DNA of 7,984 nt, taken from Sulfurimonas sp. GTDB lineage: Bacteria; Campylobacterota; Campylobacteria; Campylobacterales; Sulfurimonadaceae. Both the position numbers and the translations under genes were made by a program. Positions within the stretch are counted from its first letter, which is position 1, and every line of letters begins with the position of its first letter. Below are positions 1-7,003 of the stretch, one piece after another. The DNA is taken from positions 1 to 7,984 of the forward strand of contig JAGGWO010000106.1 in NCBI GenBank assembly GCA_021157485.1, in the 5' to 3' direction. The notes below the pieces were generated by a model that was not told where the DNA came from, did no database searches, and saw only the letters and a program-made list of their open reading frames with translations.

Positions 1-28
1 ATATATAGATAAGGATTGAAGGGTTGAA

Positions 29-1681
29 ATGTCCATAGATTTTTTAGAAGTTTTACTTGTTGATGATGATATTTCATTACATGAAATAATAACCAAGACA
101 CTTGATGGATTAAAAATATCCAATAAAGAAGTGAAGATCTTACATGCTCATAGTGCCCTCGAAGCCAAAGAACTCATAGAGAAAAACAGTGATATTGCTA
201 TCTCTTTTATAGATGTATCGATGGAGACTGTTGATGCAGGTTTAAAACTTGTTAACTACATTCGACATACATTACATAATGAAAATATGCGTATTATTAT
301 CATTGATAGTGAAGAGTCTCCAATTCCTGCAGATGAAATTCTTGAACATTATGATATTAATGATTATAGAGATAGAGTATGTATAGAATCTCAAAGGCTT
401 TTTAACACTATTCGTGTAGCTGTTAAACAATACCAACAGTTTAAAGACATTCAAGACAATAGAGCTCAAATGTATAAAAAGATGACTACCAATAAGATCT
501 CAGGCCTACCAAACAGGATGAAACTCGCTGAAAATGTTGGTACAGTTGGAAAAAAATCTCTTATCTTGCTCAATATTGATGATTTTAGTGTTATTAACAA
601 TCATAATGGTTTTGAGTTTGGAAATAAAGTTTTAAATGCTTTTGCAGAATTTTTAGAGAATAGATACGGTAAAGATGCACAAATATTTCATCTTGAAGCA
701 GATATTTTTGCAATGCTCTATTTACAAGAAAACACTTCGTCAATTGAAGAAAAAATTATAAAAATAAAAGATGATATCTACTATAACCTGTTTGTAATAA
801 ACAATATTTCTATGCATCTGACTGCTACTCTAGGCATAGTGATCAATGACTATGGAAATATCCTTCAAAAAGCAGAATTTGCTTTTAAAGAAGCAAGGCT
901 ACATGGAAAAAATAGTGTTCAAAAGTATAGTGACGATTTAAATATCTTACGCACAATTCATGCAAACTCTTTATGGACAGGACGTATCCGCAATGCACTT
1001 GAGCACAAAAAGGTGCTTGCTTATTTTCAGCCTATTAAAAACATACGAACAGGAGAGATAGAGAAGTATGAAACACTTGTTAGACTTGAGTACAAAGGAA
1101 AAATTTATACTCCCTATCATTTTCTAGATGCTGCTAGATATAGTGGACAGCTATTTGAAATTTTTAAAGTTATGTTTGATGCAGCTTGCAGCAATGCATC
1201 TACATCAAACTATAACTTTACAATCAATGTAAGTGATTATGATTTAAAGTATCCAAAATTTTTCAAAACAGTGCAACAAATACTTCAAAAATATCAAATT
1301 GAAACAAAAAGGATATGCTTTGAAATTTTGGAAAACAATAGTATTTCAGAACATACAGAAATTCAAAAAATTCTTCATAAGCTGCATGATTTGGGATGTA
1401 AATTAGCAATAGACGATTTTGGTGCAGAGTGTTCCAACTTTGGACAATTAAATAACTTAAAAATAGACTTTATAAAGATAGATGGTTCATTTATAAAAAA
1501 CATTGTTGAAAATAAAAGTTCACAAATTGTTGCACAAACAATTTTAGATTTTGCACATAAAAAAGGAATTCCAGTCATAGCTGAGTATGTCTGCTCAAAA
1601 GAAGTATATGAATATGTTAAAAAAATGGGTGTTGACTATGCACAAGGCTATATAATATCAGAGCCAAAGATTTCGATATAA
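29..1681 (+). CDS. REC-GGDEF(degenerate)-EAL response regulator, probable c-di-GMP phosphodiesterase
   Basis: A 550-residue cytoplasmic regulator likely to hydrolyse cyclic di-GMP under two-component control. REC domain, residues about 7-135: acidic pocket D12-D14 and probable phospho-acceptor D62 in IDVSMET. The DVSMET-VDAGLKLVNYIR and YDINDYRDR-VCIESQRLF segments resemble the REC type usually seen with DUF3369, but no DUF3369 domain follows. GGDEF domain, about 153-300: it keeps GLPNR (159-163) but the signature reads EADIF (223-227) and no RxxD I-site is visible, so cyclase activity is unlikely. EAL domain, about 315-548: ETL (E348), N400, E432, DDFG (D462, D463), K483, E519 and Q539 match the metal- and substrate-binding set, so phosphodiesterase activity is plausible. 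The ATG at 29 follows GAAGGG (18-23) at good spacing and lies six residues before the REC core. No membrane segments are seen. It converges on argS; its upstream partner lies outside the window. Confidence 0.9.
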   Translation: MSIDFLEVLLVDDDISLHEIITKTLDGLKISNKEVKILHAHSALEAKELIEKNSDIAISFIDVSMETVDAGLKLVNYIRHTLHNENMRIIIIDSEESPIPADEILEHYDINDYRDRVCIESQRLFNTIRVAVKQYQQFKDIQDNRAQMYKKMTTNKISGLPNRMKLAENVGTVGKKSLILLNIDDFSVINNHNGFEFGNKVLNAFAEFLENRYGKDAQIFHLEADIFAMLYLQENTSSIEEKIIKIKDDIYYNLFVINNISMHLTATLGIVINDYGNILQKAEFAFKEARLHGKNSVQKYSDDLNILRTIHANSLWTGRIRNALEHKKVLAYFQPIKNIRTGEIEKYETLVRLEYKGKIYTPYHFLDAARYSGQLFEIFKVMFDAACSNASTSNYNFTINVSDYDLKYPKFFKTVQQILQKYQIETKRICFEILENNSISEHTEIQKILHKLHDLGCKLAIDDFGAECSNFGQLNNLKIDFIKIDGSFIKNIVENKSSQIVAQTILDFAHKKGIPVIAEYVCSKEVYEYVKKMGVDYAQGYIISEPKISI

Positions 1682-1706
1682 CTCTAAAAATATTTTAAAA
1701 TGATTA

Positions 1707-1731
1707 TCTTTAATAGTTAAAGTATTAAAGA
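1707..1731. terminator. Hairpin between convergent genes, possible bidirectional terminator
   Basis: A perfect 9-bp inverted repeat, TCTTTAATA (1707-1715) and TATTAAAGA (1723-1731), encloses a 7-base loop in the 67-base gap between the EAL-domain gene and argS. Position fits a shared terminator. The stem is AT-rich. On the minus strand it is followed by T-rich but interrupted sequence; on the plus strand it is followed by A-rich sequence. Termination is therefore more plausible for argS, and probably weak. Confidence 0.4.
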
Positions 1732-1748
1732 AAAAGGAAGAGAAGAGA

Positions 1749-3347
1749 CTAAGCTTCTTCTTCTCTTTCCATTCTATCCTTAGCCTCGATTCCCATAAGA
1801 GAGAGACCTGTTTTAAGTGATAAAGCCACCACTAAAAGAACTTTAAGAAGTTTTGCTTCATCTGGAGTTCCTATCATACGAACATCATAGTAGAACTTAT
1901 GTAGAGATGCTGCAAGAGCTTTTAGGTAGTCAGGTAGCTTTTGTACTTGACGAGAGCTAAATGCGTCTTCAACTATCTCAGGAAGTAACAGAGCATCAAA
2001 AAGTAAGCTATCTGCGTTTTCTCCTAAGTTTTTAAGAGTTGCATTAGCTATATCTTCTTTGCTTACCTCTGCTTTAGAGAGTAGCGTTTGTATTCTTGCA
2101 TGAGCGTACTGAATATAAAAGATAGGGTTTGAGCTATCTTGCTTTTTAAACTCAGCTAAGTCAAACTCTAAAGCAGTATCAGACTTCTTAGAAGCGAAGA
2201 TAAAACGTAGTGCATCACTTCCTATCTCTTCAACTATATCACTCATAAGAATAACGTTACCAGCACGCTTGCTCATCTTATATGGTTCACCATCTTTTAA
2301 AAGAGAAACCATTTGAGAGAGGAGTGTTTCAAGCTTATTGGAGTCATAACCTAAATATTCAACCGCTGCGTTTACTCTAGGAATATAACCGTGGTGGTCA
2401 GCTCCCCAGATGTTAATATAGTGATCATATCCACGCTCAAACTTTTGGTTGTGATATACGATATCTCCAGCTAAGTATGTAGGACGCCCATCTTCACGGA
2501 CAACAACTCTATCATGATCATCACCCTTGGCTTCAGAAGCAATCCAAGTCTTACCCTCTTTTTCATAAACACCTGAGCCCATTTTAGCCATAACTCTGTC
2601 CCACTCACTATAGAGTGTAGACTCTTTTACAAAAGTATCAAAATGTATGTTAGTGTCGGCTAAAGATTGAACTACAATTTCCATCACGCCATCTTTAGCC
2701 CAAAGTGCAAGCTCTTTTTGACGAGACTCATCACTTAATATCTCTTTGCCAAACTTCTCAATAGCACCTTCAACTAAACCAGTGATATACTCACCACGAT
2801 AGTAAGACTCAGGATACTCAACATCTTCACCAAGAACTGATGCACGACCTTCAAGTTGAATAGAAAGACCAAGTAGATTTATCTGATTTCCAGCATCATT
2901 TACATAATACTCAGCAGTAATGTCATAACCTAGATGTCTACCTAAACGCAGCAGTGTGTCACCATAAACAGCTCCACGTGCATGACCAATATGAAGAGGT
3001 CCAGTAGGATTTGCACTTACAAATTCTAAAAGGATTTTTTCATTTTTTTCTTGCTTTGCAAACTCTGAAGGGTTATCTAAAGCCCACGTTCCGTACTCAC
3101 TTAAAAAGTTTTCACTCAAACGGAAGTTAAGGTAACCTTTGACAGATTCAACACTTGAAAACACTTCACTATCATCAAATGAAGATGCAAGTTCTTCTGC
3201 TATAACCATAGGTGATTTTCTAAGTTCTTTTGCTAATGAAAAGGCAATTGGAGTGGCAAAGTGACCGAAAGAACGGTCACGAGGTTTTTCTAATACAACT
3301 TCACGACCTAATTTTTCGCGTAATAACGCCGATACTCGTTGTTTCAA
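1749..3347 (-). CDS. argS: Arginyl-tRNA synthetase
   Basis: Charges tRNA-Arg with arginine using ATP (class I aminoacyl-tRNA synthetase, cytoplasmic). The 532-residue length is normal for the family. An N-terminal recognition domain (about 1-100, with GHFATPIAFSLAKELRKSP) precedes the catalytic core. The core shows ANPTGPLHIGHARGAVYGD with HIGH at 119-122, YYVNDAGNQI at about 148-156, and the second signature KMSKR at 357-361, as in other bacterial ArgS. A helical DALR-type anticodon-binding domain follows, containing YIQYAHARIQ and ending near HKFYYDVRMIG. The start is TTG at 3347: the tatA stop lies in the same frame only two codons upstream, so no earlier start is possible, and the N-terminus aligns with related ArgS from memory. 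No clear Shine-Dalgarno sequence is visible, which suggests coupling to tatA translation. Last gene of the minus-strand run. Confidence 0.97.
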   Translation of the reverse strand: MKQRVSALLREKLGREVVLEKPRDRSFGHFATPIAFSLAKELRKSPMVIAEELASSFDDSEVFSSVESVKGYLNFRLSENFLSEYGTWALDNPSEFAKQEKNEKILLEFVSANPTGPLHIGHARGAVYGDTLLRLGRHLGYDITAEYYVNDAGNQINLLGLSIQLEGRASVLGEDVEYPESYYRGEYITGLVEGAIEKFGKEILSDESRQKELALWAKDGVMEIVVQSLADTNIHFDTFVKESTLYSEWDRVMAKMGSGVYEKEGKTWIASEAKGDDHDRVVVREDGRPTYLAGDIVYHNQKFERGYDHYINIWGADHHGYIPRVNAAVEYLGYDSNKLETLLSQMVSLLKDGEPYKMSKRAGNVILMSDIVEEIGSDALRFIFASKKSDTALEFDLAEFKKQDSSNPIFYIQYAHARIQTLLSKAEVSKEDIANATLKNLGENADSLLFDALLLPEIVEDAFSSRQVQKLPDYLKALAASLHKFYYDVRMIGTPDEAKLLKVLLVVALSLKTGLSLMGIEAKDRMEREEEA

Positions 3348-3350
3348 AAG

Positions 3351-3593
3351 TTATGCTTGTGTTGTAGTTTTTGTAGTTTCTGTAGCGTCTGCAGATGCTA
3401 CTTCTTCACTTTTTTCAACTTTTTTTGGCTCATCAGTTGATGCTACTTCATTCTCTACGTCTTTCATCTCTTCTTTAAAGTTTTTGATACCTTTACCAAA
3501 ACCTTTTGCTAACTCAGGTATTTTTTTAGCTCCAAATAATAAAACTACGATTGCTAAAACGATTAATAATTCTGTTCCACCAGGCATTCCCAT
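3351..3593 (-). CDS. tatA: Twin-arginine translocase subunit TatA
   Basis: Small inner-membrane protein that oligomerises to form the translocation element of the Tat system, which exports folded proteins, often cofactor-containing redox enzymes. The 80-residue form has the classic layout: a short N-terminus with polar E8, one membrane segment (about 9-20, [12 protein letters not shown]), the F20-G21 hinge, an amphipathic helix ([22 protein letters not shown], 22-43 roughly), and a charged low-complexity Thr/Glu/Lys tail. The frame is open to an ATG at 3665, but the 24 extra residues are basic and unlike TatA. The ATG at 3593 is chosen because it has AAGGAT at 3601-3606 and gives the usual MGMPGG start. 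No tatB or tatC is adjacent. The stop is three bases before the argS start. Confidence 0.95.
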   Translation of the reverse strand: MGMPGGTELLIVLAIVVLLFGAKKIPELAKGFGKGIKNFKEEMKDVENEVASTDEPKKVEKSEEVASADATETTKTTTQA

Positions 3594-3600
3594 ACTATAT

Positions 3601-3606
3601 ATCCTT
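3601..3606 (-). promoter_or_regulatory. Shine-Dalgarno site fixing the tatA start
   Basis: AAGGAT on the minus strand lies seven bases before the ATG at 3593. It supports the 80-residue TatA over the 104-residue reading that begins at 3665. Confidence 0.75.
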
Positions 3607-3629
3607 ACTTTTGTTTTTTTAATTTTGTG

Positions 3630-3635
3630 AGTATA
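3630..3635 (-). promoter_or_regulatory. Possible -10 element for tatA-argS
   Basis: TATACT sits about 37 bases before the tatA start inside the 93-base gmk-tatA gap, the second-largest spacer in the run. No recognisable -35 lies 17 bases upstream, although -35 elements are weakly conserved in Campylobacterota. A sub-operon promoter is plausible but only a motif match. Confidence 0.25.
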
Positions 3636-3686
3636 TCTACAATTTGCTGTAACTACTCTTATCAAATAAATTTATCTGTTACTATT

Positions 3687-4307
3687 TTATATATCTTCCC
3701 ATTTTTGCACAAAATCATTTATGACATCATGAGGTATTTTCAGTCTTGCAGTTATTGCAATTTGTCTTAAAACATCAGCTGCTAAATCCAAATCATTATT
3801 TACCACAATATAATCATACTCCGTAATTCTCTGAATCTCTCTTTTAGCCATCTTTATACGTCTATCAATCACTTCCTCACTGTCAGTTGAACGATTTACT
3901 AGACGTTTTTTGAGTTCTGAAAGACTTGGAGGTGTAATAAATACTGATGTAGTTATATCTCCTAGTCTATTATTTACCGCTGTATTACCTTGCACGTCAA
4001 TATCAAATATAACTAGTTTCCCTTCACTTAATGCCTTTTTAACAGGCTTTAATGATGTTCCATAGTAATTTCCATGAACAATTGCATGTTCTAAAAAATG
4101 GTCATCTTCTATATCTTTAGCAAACTCTTCTTTACTTACAAAATGATAATGAACACCCTCTTCTTCACCATCTCTCATTTCACGAGTTGTTGTTGAAATC
4201 GAAAAATAAAAATCTCCAATATCATCAGATATTTTATTTATTAAAGAACTTTTACCTGCACCACTAGGACCTGATAAGACTAAAACTACACCATTTTTTT
4301 CAATCAC
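3687..4307 (-). CDS. gmk: Guanylate kinase
   Basis: Phosphorylates GMP to GDP with ATP, an essential step in guanine nucleotide supply. The 206-residue length is standard. The P-loop is GPSGAGKSS at 13-21. The GMP-binding region reads STTTREMRDGEEEGVHYHF, with S38, R42, R45 and Y54 in the expected order, followed by GNYYGTS (79-85) and the FDIDVQG strand (101-107). The lid contains RLVNRSTDS and the RRI-MAKRE segment, with arginines at 149 and 150. The family-typical YDYIVVNNDLDLA occurs at 164-176. The start is GTG at 4307, sharing one base with the TAG stop of the upstream ChePep-like gene (taGTG), with AGGTGA (4314-4319) as a ribosome-binding site inside that gene. This geometry suggests translational coupling. 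Confidence 0.97.
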   Translation of the reverse strand: MIEKNGVVLVLSGPSGAGKSSLINKISDDIGDFYFSISTTTREMRDGEEEGVHYHFVSKEEFAKDIEDDHFLEHAIVHGNYYGTSLKPVKKALSEGKLVIFDIDVQGNTAVNNRLGDITTSVFITPPSLSELKKRLVNRSTDSEEVIDRRIKMAKREIQRITEYDYIVVNNDLDLAADVLRQIAITARLKIPHDVINDFVQKWEDI

Positions 4308-6121
4308 TACTCATCACCTATTGTTATATTTATATTAATTTTTGTACCTTTCATTGAGGCTACAACATTTTTATCTTTAAGAGCTGCTAATAAGTTTTCA
4401 AGTGCTTCTATACTGTTGGTTTCAACTTCTTCTGAAATAACTTCCTCTTCTTTCGTTTCATCAAGACTTTCAAGCTCTTGAGAGTTTACTTCCTCGCCAA
4501 TAGCAAGTTTTAAATCATTTGAAGTAAGTGAGTCAAAAGCACCCATAGAGTCTATCTCATTTGTTGCAATCTCAAGCAGTGTTTCTTCATCAAGTTCACC
4601 CTCTAACTCTTCATCACTCAACTCTTCAACTGCATTTTCTATTTGCGTTTGTAAATCTAACTCTTCTTCATCAAGTGTTAGTTCTTCTTCAATCGCTAAC
4701 TCTTCAGTCACAGCTTCATCTATTGCTGATTCTGCTTCATCGAGTGTTAATTCTTCGTCAAGTTCAAGTTCTTTATCAAGTTCTAACTCTTCCTCATCAA
4801 ATGCAAGTTCTTCATCGAGTGTTAGCTCTTCATCAAGTTCTAACTCTTCTTCGTCGAGGTCTGTCGTTTCTTCATCAAGTGCCAACTCTTCAGTCACAGC
4901 TTTATCTATTGCTGATTCTGCTTCATCGAGTGTTAATTCTTCGTCAAGTTCAAGTTCTTCATCAAGTTCTAACTCTTTTTCATCAAGGTCTGTCGTTTCT
5001 TCATCAAGTGCCAACTCTTCAGTCACAGCTTCATCTATTTCTGATTCTGCTTCATCCAGTGTTAATTCTTCGTCAAGTTCAAGCTCTTCATCAAGTTCCA
5101 ACTCTTCATTACTGAACTCTTCTAGTTCATCAAGACTTATATCTTCCTCTTCTTCATTTAAACTACTTGTGTTTACTCCGGATAACTTATCAACAACTTT
5201 ATAAAAATTATCAAGACTGGCTTCGATTTCAGCGTTATCAGAAGATGTATTTATAATAGAGATAAAATCAAGTGCCTCTTGCATTCTTAAGTTTGCCGCC
5301 ACACCTTTTATCTTATGTGAAAGTGCTTTAACATTATCTAAATCACTATTTCCTAACGAAGCGTAAAGTTCATCTTTAAATTCATAAGCCTGATTAATAA
5401 AATCTTGTATAAACTCCTCAATCTCTTCAATTGGTAATCCAAGTTCATTTGCTGCAAACTGAGGATCATACTCTTGTATCTTCTGGGGAGCTTCTTCATC
5501 ACTTGTATCATCGAGTAAGTCTTTTACTTTTTGAGCCTCTTCATCATCTAAAACAGACTCACCATCTTCTATATCTTCATCACCCAGCAAAAGCTCTTCG
5601 TCTAGATCTCCATCCTCTAACACAAGCTCGTCATCAAGATTAAGGTCATCATCTTCAACTAATAAGTCATCGTCTAGTTCTTCTAACTCTCCATCAAGTG
5701 AAAGGTCAAGATCTTCATCAAGGGCTAACTCTTTATCAGCTTCCTCAGCATGAAATTCCTCAAGCTCATCAATATCCGCAGATACACTCTCTTCACCGCT
5801 TTCAGCTTTTTTAGCAAACATCAAAAACAGTTCAACTAAGTCAGTCGGTAAAAATGGTTTTTTAAGAGTTGAAGAGAAAGCTTCTACTGGAGCGGCATCT
5901 CTTGAACAGATATAAAGTGATGAAGAAAACATTATCTTACTTTTAATCTCACTGAACATATTATCATTATACATAGTATCATCAACAACTAAAAGATCAT
6001 ATTCACCAGACTGAAGAGCATCTATGGAGTCTACTACATCTAGTTCATCGGAAGTTTTTTGAGCACTTAATGTAACTAACTTATTTACAACTGGATTATC
6101 ATTTAAAAGTAATATTTTCAC
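4307..6121 (-). CDS. ChePep-like acidic chemotaxis regulator with REC and HPt domains
   Basis: 604-residue, extremely acidic protein in the position of H. pylori HP0322 (ChePep, poly-E-rich) and C. jejuni Cj1178c (highly acidic protein). ChePep is known to localise to the flagellar pole and control flagellar rotation; orthology here is inferred from synteny and composition. Residues 1-104 form a short REC domain: D8, probable phospho-acceptor D47 in DLLVVDDTMY, S73 at the switch Ser/Thr position, and K88-P89-F90. A first acidic stretch spans about 105-215. Residues 222-314 resemble an HPt four-helix domain with H269 in ALSHKIKGVAANL. Acidic repeats rich in ELxLDEE follow (about 320-515), then a tail ending with alternating hydrophobic residues (KININITIG). 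Start is GTG at 6121 with AAGGAT at 6127-6132. Downstream overlap with gmk is one base. The REC phosphosite to lysine distance is shorter than in CheY, so its fold may be reduced. Confidence 0.85.
   Translation of the reverse strand: MKILLLNDNPVVNKLVTLSAQKTSDELDVVDSIDALQSGEYDLLVVDDTMYNDNMFSEIKSKIMFSSSLYICSRDAAPVEAFSSTLKKPFLPTDLVELFLMFAKKAESGEESVSADIDELEEFHAEEADKELALDEDLDLSLDGELEELDDDLLVEDDDLNLDDELVLEDGDLDEELLLGDEDIEDGESVLDDEEAQKVKDLLDDTSDEEAPQKIQEYDPQFAANELGLPIEEIEEFIQDFINQAYEFKDELYASLGNSDLDNVKALSHKIKGVAANLRMQEALDFISIINTSSDNAEIEASLDNFYKVVDKLSGVNTSSLNEEEEDISLDELEEFSNEELELDEELELDEELTLDEAESEIDEAVTEELALDEETTDLDEKELELDEELELDEELTLDEAESAIDKAVTEELALDEETTDLDEEELELDEELTLDEELAFDEEELELDKELELDEELTLDEAESAIDEAVTEELAIEEELTLDEEELDLQTQIENAVEELSDEELEGELDEETLLEIATNEIDSMGAFDSLTSNDLKLAIGEEVNSQELESLDETKEEEVISEEVETNSIEALENLLAALKDKNVVASMKGTKININITIGDE
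4682..5101 (-). repeat. Tandem 129-bp acidic coding repeat in the ChePep-like gene
   Basis: Within residues 341-480 the unit DEAES-xID-x-AVTEELA recurs at residues 356, 399 and 461. The first two copies lie 43 residues (129 bp) apart and are nearly identical at the nucleotide level across about 5101-4976 and 4975-4847. The third lies 62 residues (186 bp) further on, after an extra 19-residue stretch of the same ELxLDEE type. The repeat is in frame and keeps the reading frame open. DNA-level identity points to recent duplication rather than purely compositional bias. Confidence 0.9.
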
Positions 6122-6149
6122 CTATCATCCTTATAACTCTAGTGACATT

Positions 6150-6165
6150 ATTGTATCAAAAAAAA
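6150..6165 (-). promoter_or_regulatory. Probable sigma-70 extended -10 promoter for the ChePep-like gene
   Basis: On the minus strand eight T bases (6165-6158) are followed by G, A and TACAAT, giving TGaTACAAT at 6158-6150. A T-rich run followed by an extended -10 is typical of housekeeping promoters in Campylobacter and Helicobacter. The element starts directly after the fliR stop codon and lies about 29 bases before the GTG start, leaving a short leader with AAGGAT as ribosome-binding site. Confidence 0.5.
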
Positions 6166-6930
6166 CTAAAAAAACATCTCTAACATATTAAAGGCCTCTT
6201 GCATTTGACCTTTAAGTATCAACATTGTTGCTGTAAATGTTGCAATCAGCACAGCAAACGCAACCATAATTTTAATAGGAAAACCGATAACTAAGAGGTT
6301 AAACTGAGGCATTGTTTTCATCAGCATTCCAAAGATTACATCTGCTAACCACGAGAGTGCAATAATAGGAAACGCAATCATAAATCCAACTAAAAACATA
6401 TTTGAAGTGGCGTGGATTATATAATTAAAAAGATCCTCAGTCATTAGAAACCCACCTAAGGGAATAGTTTTTAATGACCCATCAATAAATAGGAGTATCC
6501 AATGATGCAGATCCATCGCAAGTAAAATCATCAAACCCATCAGAGATAAAAACTGCGAGATAATAGGCATAGAAACACCTGTTTGGGGATCAATCGCACT
6601 TGCCATAGAAAAACCCATCATAAAAGATATCTGCCCACCCGCAAAAGTAATGACATTGTAAGCGAGTAATAAAACTATACCAATAGCTAGTCCAAAAAAC
6701 AGTTCACTAAGTATGGCAAGCACAATTGTGGGAACATCTATTGTAATAGCTAAAGGAGGCATAGATGAATAAAATACAATAGTAAAAAAGAATGCCATTG
6801 CGGCTTTAATGGTCATGGGAATGTTTTGATGTGAAAAAATAGGTACAGCTATAAAGAGTGCTGCAAAACGAAAAAAGAGTAGAACAAAAGCTACAACATT
6901 TGTTTCGTTAAAAAGTTCTACCCAACCCAC
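6166..6930 (-). CDS. fliR: Flagellar biosynthetic protein FliR
   Basis: Polytopic inner-membrane component of the flagellar type III export gate, working with FliP, FliQ, FlhA and FlhB. The 254 residues match family length. Hydrophobic segments lie at about 11-32, 42-57, 66-95, 123-150, 170-196 and 215-240. The family core reads GGQISFMMGFSMASAIDPQT, then GVSMPIISQFLSLMGLMILLAMDLHHW (98-144 overall), and the C-terminal part has MKTMPQFNLLVIGFPIKI, also typical of FliR. Start is GTG at 6930: an in-frame TGA four codons upstream excludes a longer protein, and no ATG precedes the first membrane segment. The ribosome-binding site is weak (GAGA). The stop abuts the putative promoter of the next gene. 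No other flagellar structural gene is in the window, consistent with the scattered flagellar genes of this phylum. Confidence 0.96.
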   Translation of the reverse strand: MGWVELFNETNVVAFVLLFFRFAALFIAVPIFSHQNIPMTIKAAMAFFFTIVFYSSMPPLAITIDVPTIVLAILSELFFGLAIGIVLLLAYNVITFAGGQISFMMGFSMASAIDPQTGVSMPIISQFLSLMGLMILLAMDLHHWILLFIDGSLKTIPLGGFLMTEDLFNYIIHATSNMFLVGFMIAFPIIALSWLADVIFGMLMKTMPQFNLLVIGFPIKIMVAFAVLIATFTATMLILKGQMQEAFNMLEMFF

Positions 6931-6948
6931 TATTAAATCTCACAATAT

Positions 6949-6996
6949 CTGAACAAGTCCAGCTTTTGTTCAGTCACTAAAGCTACGCCTTTGGCG
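6949..6996. repeat. Two hairpins in the ABC ATPase-fliR spacer
   Basis: Hairpin one: CTGAACAA (6949-6956) and TTGTTCAG (6966-6973), a perfect 8-bp stem with a 9-base loop. Hairpin two: CGCC (6986-6989) and GGCG (6993-6996) with a three-base loop. Both lie in the 73-base untranslated gap. Neither is followed by a T-tract on either strand, so they do not look like standard intrinsic terminators. An RNA-processing, stabilising or repeat-remnant role is possible. Confidence 0.5.
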
Positions 6997-7003
6997 AGAG
7001 TTG

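Noticed and set aside
1375..1578. Minus-strand open frame inside the EAL-domain gene
   Set aside because: It is antisense to the conserved IDDFG and IKIDGSF segments of the EAL domain and shows no independent support.
3594..3665. N-terminal extension of TatA to an ATG at 3665
   Set aside because: The extra 24 residues are basic and unlike TatA N-termini, and a good AAGGAT site precedes the ATG at 3593.
4682..5101. CRISPR-like or noncoding satellite interpretation of the repeats
   Set aside because: The units are in frame, coding, directly abutting and without unique spacers, so they are coding tandem repeats.
4561..5115. 184-codon plus-strand open frame rich in Leu, His and Gln
   Set aside because: It is the antisense reading of the acidic GAA/GAT/CTT-rich repeats of the ChePep-like gene. 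Low stop frequency follows from that composition and no ribosome-binding site or family likeness is seen.
5431..5643. 70-codon plus-strand open frame, His/Leu-rich
   Set aside because: Antisense shadow of the first acidic stretch of the ChePep-like protein.
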